A stretch of 64,000 bases of DNA from Anaerolineaceae bacterium (GCA_029265815.1 JAJUGU010000001.1:1-64000); one strand, 5' to 3'. Counted from the first letter of the stretch, positions 7,560 through 17,076 are shown. A program made the numbers and translations. The notes: generated by a model not told the origin, from the sequence alone.

Positions 7560-9647
7560 TTATTCACCTTCTTCGCTTTCTCCCGCAAATTTAGCCAGTG
7601 GTACTTCGATAAAGATTGGCCGCCTTGAAGGATCTGTAACTTTGTCGAAGGAGACCCCTTCTTCACGGAATAAGCGATGTATGAGTGAAGCACAGGTCTT
7701 GGCACCGCAGGCTCCCATACAAGCCCGGGTGACCGTCTTGATTTCGTTGATATCGCGGTAACCTTTTCGTATCAAGCTGCGAATCTCACCTGCTGTCACA
7801 TGTTCGCATCGGCACACAATCGTGTCATCAGCCACATGATTCACGTACTGGAACATGGGTTGGGTAATGGGAGCAGTTTGAATCCTGATCCCAGCGATCA
7901 AAGGTGCTATTTCTTTATCAGCCTCAACCTGTACTACGAGTGTACGGTCGCTGTTAGGGTTGATATGTAGATCGACAATTTCAGTTTCTCCAAGAGAGTT
8001 TCCTTCGGTGTCAAGGATCGTAACGAAATCGTTCTTACTGATTACTTCCCTTGAAAATTCGTACGGTATGGATACAAATGGCCGGTCGGGGTTGGTGCGG
8101 TAATCAACAAGCGTGATTGCGAGCCCTGGGCACCCGGTAACACAGTTTTCACAGGCCTCGCAGCAATAGCTGCTACCGATAAAGGTAGGCACAGATCGAA
8201 TATCCCTGTTTTTTAATTCGATCAATCCGTGCGGGCATAACGTTGAACAGGGATCGCATGGGATTTCCTGTCGGCAGTGGATGACCGGCAATACGCCGGT
8301 ATGTTCTTCAGGAATTTCTTCATTGTAAACCTGGCCCGGTTTTGATTTTAAAATTTCACCTGTGCGGTACCAGGCAGCGGGAATTTCTCCAACATCTACA
8401 CCCAACGATTTAGCGATTTCGTACCCTTTGATCTTTCCACTGAAGATGGCAGCTGATGCCTCAGCTATTTCTTCGGCATCTCCAGCAACAAAAGCTGGTA
8501 TGCCAAAATCTACCGCTTTGTGATAGAACTCGTTCACTGAATCGAGTCCCACGGCAATCAGAACCGCGTCACATTCATAGGATTGTTCAGTGCCCGGGAT
8601 GGGTTTGAATTGTTCATCAATCTTGGCAATCGTTACAGATTCAACTTTGCCTGAACCATTTGCTGACAGGATCGTGTGAGAAGTATAGATAGGTACTCCC
8701 ATACGCACAAGTTTGTCTTTGTGAACTTTGTACCCACCGCACTCTGGTAAAGCTTCCACCAATCCGACAACACCAATCCCGGCCTGCAGGGCGTGATAGC
8801 CTGCGATCAGACCAACATTACCTCCGCCGACGATGAAGAGTTTCTCAGCAGGCTGCACGAGGTCGCGATTGACGAGCGTTTGAAAAGCTCCAGCCCCGAA
8901 AACACCAGGAAGAGTATTCCCTTTGAAGGCAAGGAATTTTTCTCTGGCTCCTGAAGCGACCAGGATCACCTGCGGTTCAACAAGAACGTAATTGGTACCA
9001 TCTTTAAGGATGCCGACTTTTTTATCACTAAACACAGCCAGACATGTGCTGCCCGTCCAGATTTGAACACTGGGATGAGAGCGAACCTCTCTATCTAACA
9101 AAGTGGCAATGTCAATTCCACGAGTACCTGCATAGACGGCATTGGTTGAGCCAAAAAAACGGTGGGTCTGTAAAACAAGCTTTCCACCTAGTTTTTGTTT
9201 ATCATCCACCAGGATTGCGTCGATACCCAGTTTACCCAATTCAATAGCGGCTGATAGCCCAGAAGGGCCGCCGCCAATGATCAAGACAGGAGTTTTGTAT
9301 TCAGGGATATTATTGAGGGTAGGTACTTTTTTTACTTGAGGCAAAACCGGGTAATCATCATTCGGCATGACCTTCATTCCGGGTTTGACGATCTCCATAC
9401 ATGATTTCAATGGTTTTCCGTCAGCAATGACCATACATTGAGAGCATTGCCCGTTAGCACAAAATATGCCGAGTGGAGAGCCATCCTTATGATGATGTCC
9501 AAAAACACGGATTCCATTGGCGAAAAGCGCTGCTGCGATCGTTTCGCCTTTTTTTGCTTTTAGCGGGGTTCCTTGCCAGGTAAACTCAATTTCTTCAAAT
9601 TCCGGTACAGGTAAGATAGGGTGTTTCTTAATCCGGTAATTTGGCAT
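7560..9647 (-). CDS. Multi-cofactor FAD/Fe-S oxidoreductase, sarcosine oxidase alpha-like
   Basis: 695 residues in four blocks. (1) N-terminal [2Fe-2S] domain (about 20-95) with C63, C68, C71, C83. (2) FAD/NAD(P) pyridine nucleotide-disulfide reductase fold (about 120-425, IIGGGPSGLSAAIELG and VGGGNVGLIAGYHA). (3) Ferredoxin block (about 455-525) with CDPCSTLCP and CEACENCVTGCP, enough for one or two [4Fe-4S] clusters. (4) BFD-like [2Fe-2S] domain near the C-terminus (CRCEHVTAGEIR, ACMGACGAKTC). This order fuses parts that are separate subunits in dye-linked proline/hydroxyproline dehydrogenases. It probably passes electrons from the neighbouring DAO-type flavoprotein to a soluble acceptor. 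SD AAGGA precedes the ATG. Confidence 0.88.
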   Translation of the reverse strand: MPNYRIKKHPILPVPEFEEIEFTWQGTPLKAKKGETIAAALFANGIRVFGHHHKDGSPLGIFCANGQCSQCMVIADGKPLKSCMEIVKPGMKVMPNDDYPVLPQVKKVPTLNNIPEYKTPVLIIGGGPSGLSAAIELGKLGIDAILVDDKQKLGGKLVLQTHRFFGSTNAVYAGTRGIDIATLLDREVRSHPSVQIWTGSTCLAVFSDKKVGILKDGTNYVLVEPQVILVASGAREKFLAFKGNTLPGVFGAGAFQTLVNRDLVQPAEKLFIVGGGNVGLIAGYHALQAGIGVVGLVEALPECGGYKVHKDKLVRMGVPIYTSHTILSANGSGKVESVTIAKIDEQFKPIPGTEQSYECDAVLIAVGLDSVNEFYHKAVDFGIPAFVAGDAEEIAEASAAIFSGKIKGYEIAKSLGVDVGEIPAAWYRTGEILKSKPGQVYNEEIPEEHTGVLPVIHCRQEIPCDPCSTLCPHGLIELKNRDIRSVPTFIGSSYCCEACENCVTGCPGLAITLVDYRTNPDRPFVSIPYEFSREVISKNDFVTILDTEGNSLGETEIVDLHINPNSDRTLVVQVEADKEIAPLIAGIRIQTAPITQPMFQYVNHVADDTIVCRCEHVTAGEIRSLIRKGYRDINEIKTVTRACMGACGAKTCASLIHRLFREEGVSFDKVTDPSRRPIFIEVPLAKFAGESEEGE

Positions 9648-9822
9648 AAAGTATCCTTGTCAGGTTTGAAGTATTTATTAATTCGATTCTGAAAAGAACT
9701 TTAGTTACAGGCATTATTTTACCAAAACCTTACGTTTATGAGAAATGGAAAATGATTTGATCAATCAAAGTGGAGTCACGAAGTGATAGAATTAATCAAT
9801 CGTGCTGCAACTGGAGGTAATG

Positions 9823-10791
9823 ATGAAAAGGATCGCAGTTCTCACAAGTGGTGGTGATGCCCCCGGGATGAATGCCGCTATTCGCGCCGTTGTTCGATCT
9901 GGAATACACAATGGATGGGAAGTGTATGGAGTAAAAGGCGGGTATGAAGGTTTGATTAACGGGATTTTTACCCCGATGGGTACCCGAGATGTAGGTGGGA
10001 TCATGCAGCGCGGAGGAACAATTCTGGGCAGCGCACGCTCTCAGGAATTTAAAACTGAACGAGGACAACTCAAAGCTATCCGATCTCTGAATGAAGCCGG
10101 GATTGAAGGCCTGATCGTGATCGGGGGAAACGGATCGCAGACTGGCAATTTAGCGCTGCATCGTCTGGGGTTCCCTGTCGTGGGAATTGCGTCAACCATT
10201 GACAATGATCTTTATGGTTCTGATCAAACCATCGGTGTGGATACTGCCTTGAATATTGCGCTGGAAGCGATCGATAGGTTAAAAACTACGGCATCCTCAC
10301 ACCAACGTGCATTTCTGATCGAAGTGATGGGACGTAATTGCGGATATCTGGCTCTTATGGCGGGTCTCGCGGGTGGAGCAGAACATGTCGTACTTCCAGA
10401 AGTGGAGACCGATCCTGAGCATATCGCTGAAGTATTGACAACTGCCTATGAACATGGCAAGTCGCACGCGATCATTGTTGTGGCCGAAGGTGCCAAATAC
10501 AATGCAACCGAACTCAGCAATTATTTCACGAAACACAAGGAACGGCTGGGATTTGATCTGCGGGTAACTATTCTAGGCCACGTACAACGCGGAGGAAATC
10601 CGAATGCGGTAGATCGGATTCTGGCGAGTAAACTTGGGGCGGCAGCGGTAGAGCAGTTGAAAAAGGGTAAATTTGGTGTTTTGATGGGTGAAGTCAAAGG
10701 TGAGGTGGTTGCCACTCCGCTCCAAAAAGCCGTCGAAACCAAAAAAGTGATCGACAAGGAATTGCTGAATCTCGCGGAATTGCTGGACTAG
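9823..10791 (+). CDS. pfkA: 6-phosphofructokinase
   Basis: 322-residue group I phosphofructokinase, phosphorylating fructose 6-phosphate to the 1,6-bisphosphate. Motifs: TSGGDAPGMNAAIRAVV at the N-terminus, catalytic D127 in STIDNDLYG, and VMGRNCGYLAL. The ATP-site motif that is GGDGS in E. coli PfkA reads GGNGS (N103-G104); G104 fits ATP rather than PPi use. Three possible starts occur (GTG 9802, ATG 9820, ATG 9823). The last is chosen: GGAGG lies 5 bases upstream and the protein then begins MKRIAVLTSGG as in the family. It is monocistronic and divergent from the Fe-S/FAD operon. Confidence 0.95.
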   Translation: MKRIAVLTSGGDAPGMNAAIRAVVRSGIHNGWEVYGVKGGYEGLINGIFTPMGTRDVGGIMQRGGTILGSARSQEFKTERGQLKAIRSLNEAGIEGLIVIGGNGSQTGNLALHRLGFPVVGIASTIDNDLYGSDQTIGVDTALNIALEAIDRLKTTASSHQRAFLIEVMGRNCGYLALMAGLAGGAEHVVLPEVETDPEHIAEVLTTAYEHGKSHAIIVVAEGAKYNATELSNYFTKHKERLGFDLRVTILGHVQRGGNPNAVDRILASKLGAAAVEQLKKGKFGVLMGEVKGEVVATPLQKAVETKKVIDKELLNLAELLD

Positions 10792-10802
10792 ATCAGGATC
10801 TT

Positions 10803-10847
10803 TATAAAATCAAATCCTGGCTTAGCAATGACTAACCGGGATTTGAT
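10803..10847 (-). terminator. Hairpin terminator between pfkA and prfB
   Basis: Long interrupted stem ATCAAATCC...GGATTTGAT with an inner TTAG/CTAA helix. The T-run (TTTTAT) follows on the minus strand, so it mainly serves prfB; the same hairpin lies just after pfkA. Confidence 0.7.
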
Positions 10848-10862
10848 ATCAGCGTTATCTGT

Positions 10863-11946
10863 TTACTTTTTCATGCGAAGCCATGCTTCGATGAAACCAT
10901 CCAGGTCTCCGTCGAGGACTGAAGATGCGTTGCCCACTTCATACTCCGTGCGGTGGTCTTTGACCATCTGGTAAGGGTGGAGGACGTAAGAACGGATCTG
11001 GCTTCCCCATTCGGCTTTTTGATAGGCACCGCGTAAATCAGAAAGATGTTTTTCTGCAGCGATTTGTGCCAGATCAAGCAGACGGGCACGCAGGACTCGC
11101 ATGGCGTTCTCACGGTTTTGCATTTGGGAGCGTTCATTCTGGCATGAGACGACTATTCCGGTAGGAATGTGTGTGATTCGGATGGCTGTGGCATTTTTCT
11201 GCACATTCTGTCCACCAGCACCGGATGACTTGAAAATATCGATTTTAAGATCTTCTGGATTAATGACCACCGTCGGGTCTTCTTGAACTGCTTCGGGCAG
11301 TACCTCTACCTGTGCGAATGATGTGTGGCGGCGATGGGCTGAATCAAATGGTGAAAGCCTGACTAATCGGTGAACACCTTTTTCAGCGCGTAAATAACCG
11401 TAGGCGTACGGGCCGTTTACGGCGATACTGACTGTTTTGATTCCAGCTTCTTCGCCTTCAGTCTGGTCGAGAATTTCTGTAGAATAACCCTTCCGTTCAC
11501 ACCAGCGCAGGTACATTCGCTCAAGCATCGAAGCCCAATCTTGAGCATCAGTTCCACCTTCGCCCGTATTGATCGTCAGGAGTGCATTACCTCGATCATA
11601 TTTACCGCCCAGGAGGGTAGAAAGTTCTAGTTTGTTAAGTTCAACCTGGATGGCGGCGACCTCTGCGTCTAATTCGGCTTGAAGTGAAGAGTCTCCAAGA
11701 TTGGCAAGCTCAAGAGCATCGGTAATCCGTTTTTTTAGCGTTTTCCAAAGGTTTATCTCATCTTTGAGTTCAGAAATTGATTTCATCAAAGACTGAGCCT
11801 GCTTTGGATCATTCCAAATAGCAGGGTCTTCACTTTTTTGAGTCAATTGAGCCAACAGGGATTCTTTTTGAGGGAGGTCAAAGACGCTCCATTAGGGTAT
11901 GGATCGTTGCCTGGTTCGTTAGTAGGGTAGAAATCATGTCATCCAT
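10863..11946 (-). CDS. prfB: Peptide chain release factor 2 (programmed +1 frameshift)
   Basis: Class I release factor for UGA and UAA. The main frame holds the tripeptide anticodon SPF (LSPFDSAHRR) and the catalytic GGQ (SSGAGGQNVQK). A 22-codon zero frame starts at ATG 11946 (GAGG 5 bases upstream) and ends in CTT TGA C at 11883-11877. Shifting +1 at CTT joins it to the main frame, giving a 360-residue product, the usual RF2 size. GGAG lies 3 bases before CTT, as in the classic autoregulatory site. A contiguous reading from the TTG at 11855 would lose the conserved N-terminus. It follows ftsY by 16 bases. Confidence 0.95.
11874..11891 (-). promoter_or_regulatory. RF2 programmed frameshift site
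   Basis: Minus strand TGGAGCGTCTTTGACC: SD-like GGAG, 3-base spacer, slippery CTT, in-frame stop TGA followed by C (a weak termination context). Low RF2 favours the +1 shift, giving feedback control. Confidence 0.93.
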
Positions 11947-11962
11947 AAAAACCTCGATGATA

Positions 11963-12871
11963 TTATCTCAGAATATTTTTTACAAATTCACTACGGTTAA
12001 ATGGCTGTAAATCGTCAGGTTTTTCGCCAAGACCCGCATAATAAATAGGCAAACCAAGTTCTTTTTGTATAGCAAACGCCATTCCTCCACGAGCTGAGGA
12101 ATCGAGTTTGGAAAGGATCACACCATTTACATTAACTGCTTGCTGAAAAGCACGTGCCTGATGCAGCGCATTTTGGCCAGTAGTGGCATCAAGCACAAGG
12201 AGTACCGCGTGAGGTGCGCCTGGAAGAGCTTTGCCAACAACGCGATACACTTTTTTTAATTCTTCCATAAGGTTGTATCGAGTATGAAGCCGGCCAGCGG
12301 TATCAATCAACACTATATCGGTGCCGCGCGCGATGGCGGATTGTACAGCATCGAAGGCGACCGCGCCCGGATCGCTGTCGGGTTGGCCGGCAATAACTGG
12401 AAGTCCAAGCCTATCGGCCCAAACCTGAAGTTGATCGATAGCGGCTGCCCTGAAAGTATCAGCTGCTGCAAGCAAAACCTTCTTCTTATACTGCGCGTAG
12501 ATATAACCTAGCTTGGCTGCTGTGGTGGTTTTTCCAGAGCCGTTGACGCCCACCAGCAAGATTACAGCAGGGTGGTGGGCATCTAAGTCGAGTTCAGCTG
12601 GCGGCATCAGATGGGAAACAAGCTCGTTTTCCAATGCCTGTTGAAAATCAGCAGATTTGGTAATTCCATTTTCTATTACAAACCGCTTAAGATTATTGAT
12701 GATCAACTGACTCGTTTCTACGCCCACATCAGCCTGAATCAATAAGGCTTCGAGATCATCCCAGGTATCTTGATTAATCTCAGAGGCACCAACAAGAGCA
12801 GCAATACGCCCGAATGTTGATTTTCGAGTTCGGTCTAGACTGTTTTTCCATTTTGAAAAAATATCGTTCAT
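11963..12871 (-). CDS. ftsY: Signal recognition particle receptor FtsY
   Basis: 302-residue SRP GTPase that docks SRP-ribosome complexes at the membrane. N-terminal helical bundle (about 1-85) and G domain with GVNGSGKTTTAAKL, DTFRAAAIDQL, DTAGRLH, KLDSSARGG and GLGEKPDDLQPF. The acidic A domain of E. coli FtsY is absent, as in many bacteria. The ATG lacks a clear SD. A TATAAT on the minus strand (12881-12886) lies about 10 bases before it, so a near-leaderless transcript is possible. It sits between rlmN and prfB. Confidence 0.95.
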   Translation of the reverse strand: MNDIFSKWKNSLDRTRKSTFGRIAALVGASEINQDTWDDLEALLIQADVGVETSQLIINNLKRFVIENGITKSADFQQALENELVSHLMPPAELDLDAHHPAVILLVGVNGSGKTTTAAKLGYIYAQYKKKVLLAAADTFRAAAIDQLQVWADRLGLPVIAGQPDSDPGAVAFDAVQSAIARGTDIVLIDTAGRLHTRYNLMEELKKVYRVVGKALPGAPHAVLLVLDATTGQNALHQARAFQQAVNVNGVILSKLDSSARGGMAFAIQKELGLPIYYAGLGEKPDDLQPFNRSEFVKNILR

Positions 12872-12910
12872 AGATCAAAGATTATAACATGTGTTCTGAT
12901 GGGGCTTTGC

Positions 12911-13951
12911 TTACTGGTGCTTGGAAGCCAGTTGACCGCAGCCTGCACGGATATCGATACCACGCCGAAGGCGAATCGTGCAAGGAATGCCTGATGATTC
13001 GAGAATGCCTTTAAAAACCTCGGCATTTTCACGGGTCGTGGGCTTTCCTTCATACTCTATTGTGGGGTTGAGTGGAATGATGTTCACGTGGCACAGCAAT
13101 CCTTTGATGAGTGATGCCAGTTCACGGGCGTCGGTAGGAGAATCATTTACTCCTTGAATGAGTGCCCATTCAAAGGAGACACGGCGGTTGGTCAATGAAA
13201 CATATTCACGACAGGCCTGCATCAAATCTTCCAGTGGGTATCTACGATTAATGGGCAGCAGCATACTACGCAGGGCGTCATTGGCTGCATGCAGGCTGAT
13301 GGCAAGGTTTACCTGGCGTTTTTCAGAAGCAAATTGTCTGATCGCTGGCACAATGCCGACAGTGGAAATGGTGAAGCGCCTGGCTCCGAGGTTTAGACCT
13401 CTGGGATCGTTCAAACGGTCTATCGCGCTCATCACCGCATCATAATTATGAAAGGGTTCACCCATACCCATAATGACGATATTCGTAACGACTTTGTTTT
13501 CTTTTGCAAGTTCCCGGGCGTAGTAAATGACTTGTTCAACGATCTCGCCAGAGCTTAAATTGCGTTTAAAACCCATTTGACCGGTGGCACAGAAAACGCA
13601 TCCCATTGCGCACCCTGCCTGAGAAGAAATACACAAAGTATCGCGTTCATCGTAATGCATTAATACCGCTTCGATGCTCAGGCCATCTGGCAAACGAAAA
13701 AGGGTTTTAACAGTTTCTCCATCCGATGAAACCAGGCGGTCTATGGGTGTTAAATGTGAAAACTCCATTGACTCGTGAAGTTTGGTTCTCAAGGATTTGG
13801 ATAAGGTTGTGATTTGCTGCGCGTCATGCTCCAATTGAACATACATAGCCTGCCACAACTGCTGAGCGCGGAAGGGAGGCTCATTCAGAACTTTAAATTG
13901 CTCTTTGAGATCTGCAATATTGAGATCAAAGAAAAAAGGTTTACCGGTCAT
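12911..13951 (-). CDS. rlmN: Dual-specificity 23S rRNA/tRNA m2A methyltransferase RlmN
   Basis: 346-residue radical SAM enzyme that methylates C2 of A2503 in 23S rRNA and A37 in tRNAs. It has the cluster motif C114-x3-C118-x2-C121, GMGEPFHNYD, and the C-terminal catalytic Cys C338 in DIRAGCGQL. The start MTGKPFFF at 13951 is preferred because a longer reading extends far into the HAD gene. It overlaps the end of the HAD gene by 11 bases and lacks a strong SD, so translational coupling is likely. Confidence 0.94.
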   Translation of the reverse strand: MTGKPFFFDLNIADLKEQFKVLNEPPFRAQQLWQAMYVQLEHDAQQITTLSKSLRTKLHESMEFSHLTPIDRLVSSDGETVKTLFRLPDGLSIEAVLMHYDERDTLCISSQAGCAMGCVFCATGQMGFKRNLSSGEIVEQVIYYARELAKENKVVTNIVIMGMGEPFHNYDAVMSAIDRLNDPRGLNLGARRFTISTVGIVPAIRQFASEKRQVNLAISLHAANDALRSMLLPINRRYPLEDLMQACREYVSLTNRRVSFEWALIQGVNDSPTDARELASLIKGLLCHVNIIPLNPTIEYEGKPTTRENAEVFKGILESSGIPCTIRLRRGIDIRAGCGQLASKHQ

Positions 13952-14738
13952 TGAATAAATTAACCAGGTCTCCGAGGGTTGGAACAATAAAATCGATAGC
14001 AGGTTGGTGTTTTTCTGCCTGTTCACGGGTAGCGATTCCCGACAATACCAGAGCAGTCGGACAGCCGAGACGCTGTCCACCAGTAACATCCGTTTCCAGT
14101 CTATCTCCAACAATTAAAGTTTCCTGAGGTGTGGTACCCAATCTTTCGAGAGCGAATTCATATAAAGTAGGACTGGGTTTGCCAGCAATGATTGGGGCGA
14201 CATCAGTGGCAATTTCAATCGCACCGATGATTGCACCGGCTCCAGGAATTAACCCTCTTGGAGTGGGGTAAGTGCGGTCAGGGTTGGTTCCATAAAACGG
14301 CACACCACTGCGGATTAAGAGGGTTGCTTTTTTCATTTTTTCAAAATTAATATTACGGTCCATGCTGACAACCACAGCCAGGCAGTTTTCTTCTGATTGA
14401 TGAAAACCAGCATCCTCAAGTGCCTGGGTAAGGCCAGATTCACCTACGACATAAACAGAACCACCATCAGGAAATCTTTTTGAGAGTAAATAAGCTACTC
14501 CCATTGAAGAATTGATGACTTGATCTTCTGTTACTTCAACACCAAAACCGGCGAGTTTCTCTACATATTGGCGGGGAGTGCGGGTGGCGTTGTTGGTGGC
14601 CAACACAACTTTGAGGTTCAATTGTTTGATTTTTTGGAATATGTGAGACAGGTCACCAATAGGGGCAGATTCGCGCCAGAGCACGCCATCCATATCGAGG
14701 ATCAATGATTTTATGCCTGATAGTTTTAGAAGATTCAT
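13941..14738 (-). CDS. HAD-superfamily phosphatase (NagD/class IIA)
   Basis: 265 residues with HAD motif I LDMDGVLW, motif II ATNNATRT, a class IIA cap (FYGTNPDRTYPT), conserved Lys in GKPSPTLYEF and motif III GDRLETDVTGG. Family members dephosphorylate small metabolites such as phosphoglycolate, p-nitrophenyl phosphate, UMP or glycerol phosphate. GAGGTG precedes the ATG. It is the first gene of the HAD-rlmN-ftsY-prfB run, just downstream of the clpP terminator. Confidence 0.88.
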   Translation of the reverse strand: MNLLKLSGIKSLILDMDGVLWRESAPIGDLSHIFQKIKQLNLKVVLATNNATRTPRQYVEKLAGFGVEVTEDQVINSSMGVAYLLSKRFPDGGSVYVVGESGLTQALEDAGFHQSEENCLAVVVSMDRNINFEKMKKATLLIRSGVPFYGTNPDRTYPTPRGLIPGAGAIIGAIEIATDVAPIIAGKPSPTLYEFALERLGTTPQETLIVGDRLETDVTGGQRLGCPTALVLSGIATREQAEKHQPAIDFIVPTLGDLVNLFNDR

Positions 14739-14748
14739 AGCACCTCAT

Positions 14749-14782
14749 AAAACGAGCCGGATAGCTAATGCCACCCGGCTCG
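14749..14782 (-). terminator. Terminator after clpP
   Basis: Minus strand stem CGAGCCGG/CCGGCTCG followed by TTTTAT; separates the tig-clpP unit from the HAD operon. Confidence 0.7.
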
Positions 14783-14798
14783 CTGCGCTCTCTTGAAA

Positions 14799-15404
14799 TT
14801 AATGTTCGGGTGGAGTGAGTACCTGGTCGACCAGACCGTATTCCACTGCTGCCTGTGCATCGAGATAGAAGTTGCGATCGGTATCGCGCTCGATCACTTC
14901 CAGCTTCTGCCCCGTGGATTCGGAGAGGATATTCATCAAACGCGCCTTCAAACGTAGGATTTCCCGTGCCTGGATCTCGATATCAGATGCCTGGCCTTCT
15001 GCTCCACCGAGAGGTTGGTGCATGTGAATGGTGGCATGTGGCAGAGCATAACGTTTCCCTTTGGTTCCGGCGGCAAGCAAAACGGTACCAAATGAAGCGG
15101 TCACTCCTACAGCTACCGTGCTGATCTTATTAGGGATCATTTTCATCGTATCGTAAATCGCCAGACCGGAATAGATTTGTCCGCCAGGAGAATTGATATA
15201 CATCTGAATATCGGCGTCAGGATCTTCACGACTGAGAACCAATAATTGGGCAACTACAGCATTAGCAACCTGGTCGTCAATTGGAGTGCCAACAAAAATA
15301 ATTCGTTCTCTAAATAAAAGGGAATAGATATCATAAGCCCGTTCACCACGTCCAGAAGACTCGATGACCATCGGGATAACGTTCTTGAAATCGGGGATTT
15401 TCAT
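14799..15404 (-). CDS. clpP: ATP-dependent Clp protease proteolytic subunit
   Basis: 201-residue serine peptidase forming the ClpP tetradecamer. Nucleophile S104 (TASFG) and H129 (HMHQPLGG) are present. Aligning [10 protein letters not shown] with DTERDRFLSA of E. coli puts Asn178 where the catalytic Asp (E. coli D171) is expected. The start at 15404 is chosen for the strong SD (AAGGAGGT). It lies 32 bases downstream of tig, the common tig-clpP order, but clpX does not follow; a terminator and the HAD gene do. Confidence 0.95.
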   Translation of the reverse strand: MKIPDFKNVIPMVIESSGRGERAYDIYSLLFRERIIFVGTPIDDQVANAVVAQLLVLSREDPDADIQMYINSPGGQIYSGLAIYDTMKMIPNKISTVAVGVTASFGTVLLAAGTKGKRYALPHATIHMHQPLGGAEGQASDIEIQAREILRLKARLMNILSESTGQKLEVIERDTDRNFYLDAQAAVEYGLVDQVLTPPEH

Positions 15405-15436
15405 ATTACCTCCTTGTAAAATCCTCAACATAAATC

Positions 15437-16912
15437 TTATTCGGCAGATTCACTGACCTTTTTGCTCTTTTTAGGCTTGGCAAGAGCCTTTTCGCCGGGT
15501 TCGGAATCTGACGATTTGGCTGCTTTCTTTGCGGTTGATTTTGGTTTGGCGGGCGCAGCTTCTTCAACAGGTGCTTCATCGGCTTTACCGGTGGCAATAT
15601 CTTTAAGGCGAAGGAAGATATTACGATTCAGCACTCGATTGGCAGCCTGCATGGTTAACGCGTTAGCCACGCGCTCTGATTTAAGCTGCTTTTCTAACCT
15701 CTTGGTGTCAACAGATTGGGAGAGTTCACCCAGGATATTAGTGACTTCAGATTGTAGATCTTCTTTTCCAACCTGGATTTTTTCAGCGCGGGAAAGTTCA
15801 TCAAGCACGAGTGACCGCTCAAGGCGTTTTCTGGCGGCAGGTTTAACCTCTTCTTCCATCCAGGCTTCTTTACCCTTATTAATCGTTTTTAAGTAAGTAT
15901 CCAATTCCATATGCTTATTGGATAGATCGTGAGTGATGTCTTCGACAACATGTTCCATCTCGTGTTCAAGCACCTGGGGTGGATATTTAATGGTGGCAGC
16001 GGCAGTTAATTCATCAAGGATGGCGTTGAAATAATCATCATCATATTCTGCGTTACTTCGGGCTTCAATTTGAGTTTTGACCGCTTCTTTCAGCTGATCA
16101 AACGTTTCGTAATCGCCAAACATACGAGCAAAATCATCATTTAATTCAGGCAGAGTGAGATGTTTCACACTCTGCATGGTTACATTGAATTCAACTTCCT
16201 TACCCCGCAGCTTCTCGTACCTGGAATCTTCGGGGTAGGTATATTTGAACTTCTTTTGTTCGTCTGCAGAAAGGCCAATTAAAGCATCGCCGAACCCGGG
16301 ATAAGGAAAACCATTCTCTTCAGGGTCATTTTCACCGATCACAAGCTGTAATGGTGAGTCTTTGAGCAATTCCGCTTTTTCACCATCGGCAGGTTCCAGG
16401 ATGTTGGCATCGATCTTGATGTAAACAAGGTCATCTTTACCAGCAGGGCGATCCACAGGTTCAGCTGTGGCGTAAGTACGCTGTAGACGCTTGATGAATT
16501 CATCAATTTGCGCTTGCGTAACTGGTTTGGGGGCATATTCTTTACGAATCTCGCGATATTTTCCCAGATCAACAGTAGGTTCTAGCGGTACCACGAAGGT
16601 GAACTTCAGAGGATCTTCTTTTACAATGTCTTCGAGTGTCCCAGGGGCAGCAGGATTGATTTTAGCTTCATCAAGCATCTGGGGATAAATATCTTTAGCC
16701 ATCAGCTCGATCGCTTCTTCTTCGATAGCTGGTTCGCCATATAATCGAGCGATGACATCGTAGGGGGCTTTTCCGGGTCGGAAACCTGGTATTTTTGCCT
16801 GACCAGCGATTTTTCTGGCTGCCTGTTTTTTGTATTTATCGAGAGAATTGGCTTCAAATTCAGCCACAACCTTCATTTGATGATCGTCACGTGCTTCAGT
16901 AGTTATTTTCAA
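15437..16912 (-). CDS. tig: Trigger factor (ribosome-associated chaperone)
   Basis: 491 residues. N-terminal ribosome-binding domain with [12 protein letters not shown], central FKBP-type PPIase domain (about 155-245), C-terminal helical chaperone arms. The last ~50 residues are a Lys/Ala/Pro-rich tail absent from typical trigger factors. It helps fold nascent chains at the ribosomal exit. The start appears to be TTG at 16912 (SD AAGGA 8 bases upstream); no ATG fits nearby. The tRNA-Leu gene ends 31 bases upstream with no terminator between. Confidence 0.93.
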   Translation of the reverse strand: MKITTEARDDHQMKVVAEFEANSLDKYKKQAARKIAGQAKIPGFRPGKAPYDVIARLYGEPAIEEEAIELMAKDIYPQMLDEAKINPAAPGTLEDIVKEDPLKFTFVVPLEPTVDLGKYREIRKEYAPKPVTQAQIDEFIKRLQRTYATAEPVDRPAGKDDLVYIKIDANILEPADGEKAELLKDSPLQLVIGENDPEENGFPYPGFGDALIGLSADEQKKFKYTYPEDSRYEKLRGKEVEFNVTMQSVKHLTLPELNDDFARMFGDYETFDQLKEAVKTQIEARSNAEYDDDYFNAILDELTAAATIKYPPQVLEHEMEHVVEDITHDLSNKHMELDTYLKTINKGKEAWMEEEVKPAARKRLERSLVLDELSRAEKIQVGKEDLQSEVTNILGELSQSVDTKRLEKQLKSERVANALTMQAANRVLNRNIFLRLKDIATGKADEAPVEEAAPAKPKSTAKKAAKSSDSEPGEKALAKPKKSKKVSESAE

Positions 16913-16943
16913 TGTCTTTTTCCTTCAAATATAAATATTTATG

Positions 16944-17028
16944 TGGTGGGGAAAGAGGGACTTGAACCCTCACGTCTTTCGACACATGATCCTAAGTCAT
17001 GCCTGTCTGCCAATTCCAGCATTTCCCC
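16944..17028 (-). tRNA. tRNA-Leu (anticodon UAG)
   Basis: 85-nt class II tRNA. Acceptor GGGGAAA/TTTCCCC, encoded ACCA end, D-arm GGAATTGG, anticodon stem CATGA/TCATG with loop CTTAGGA (anticodon TAG at 16992-16994), long variable arm, and T-arm GAGGGTTCAAGTCCCTC. It reads CUA and probably other CUN codons. Confidence 0.96.
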
Positions 17029-17040
17029 AAATGCGAAAGA

Positions 17041-17069
17041 ATTATAAGCGGAAGGGGAAGGGGCGTCAA
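17041..17069 (-). promoter_or_regulatory. Promoter of tRNA-Leu (possibly also tig-clpP)
   Basis: Minus strand TTGACG, 17-bp spacer, TATAAT, 12 bases before the tRNA 5' end. As no terminator separates tRNA, tig and clpP, it may serve all three. Confidence 0.8.
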
Positions 17070-17076
17070 TAAGGGA

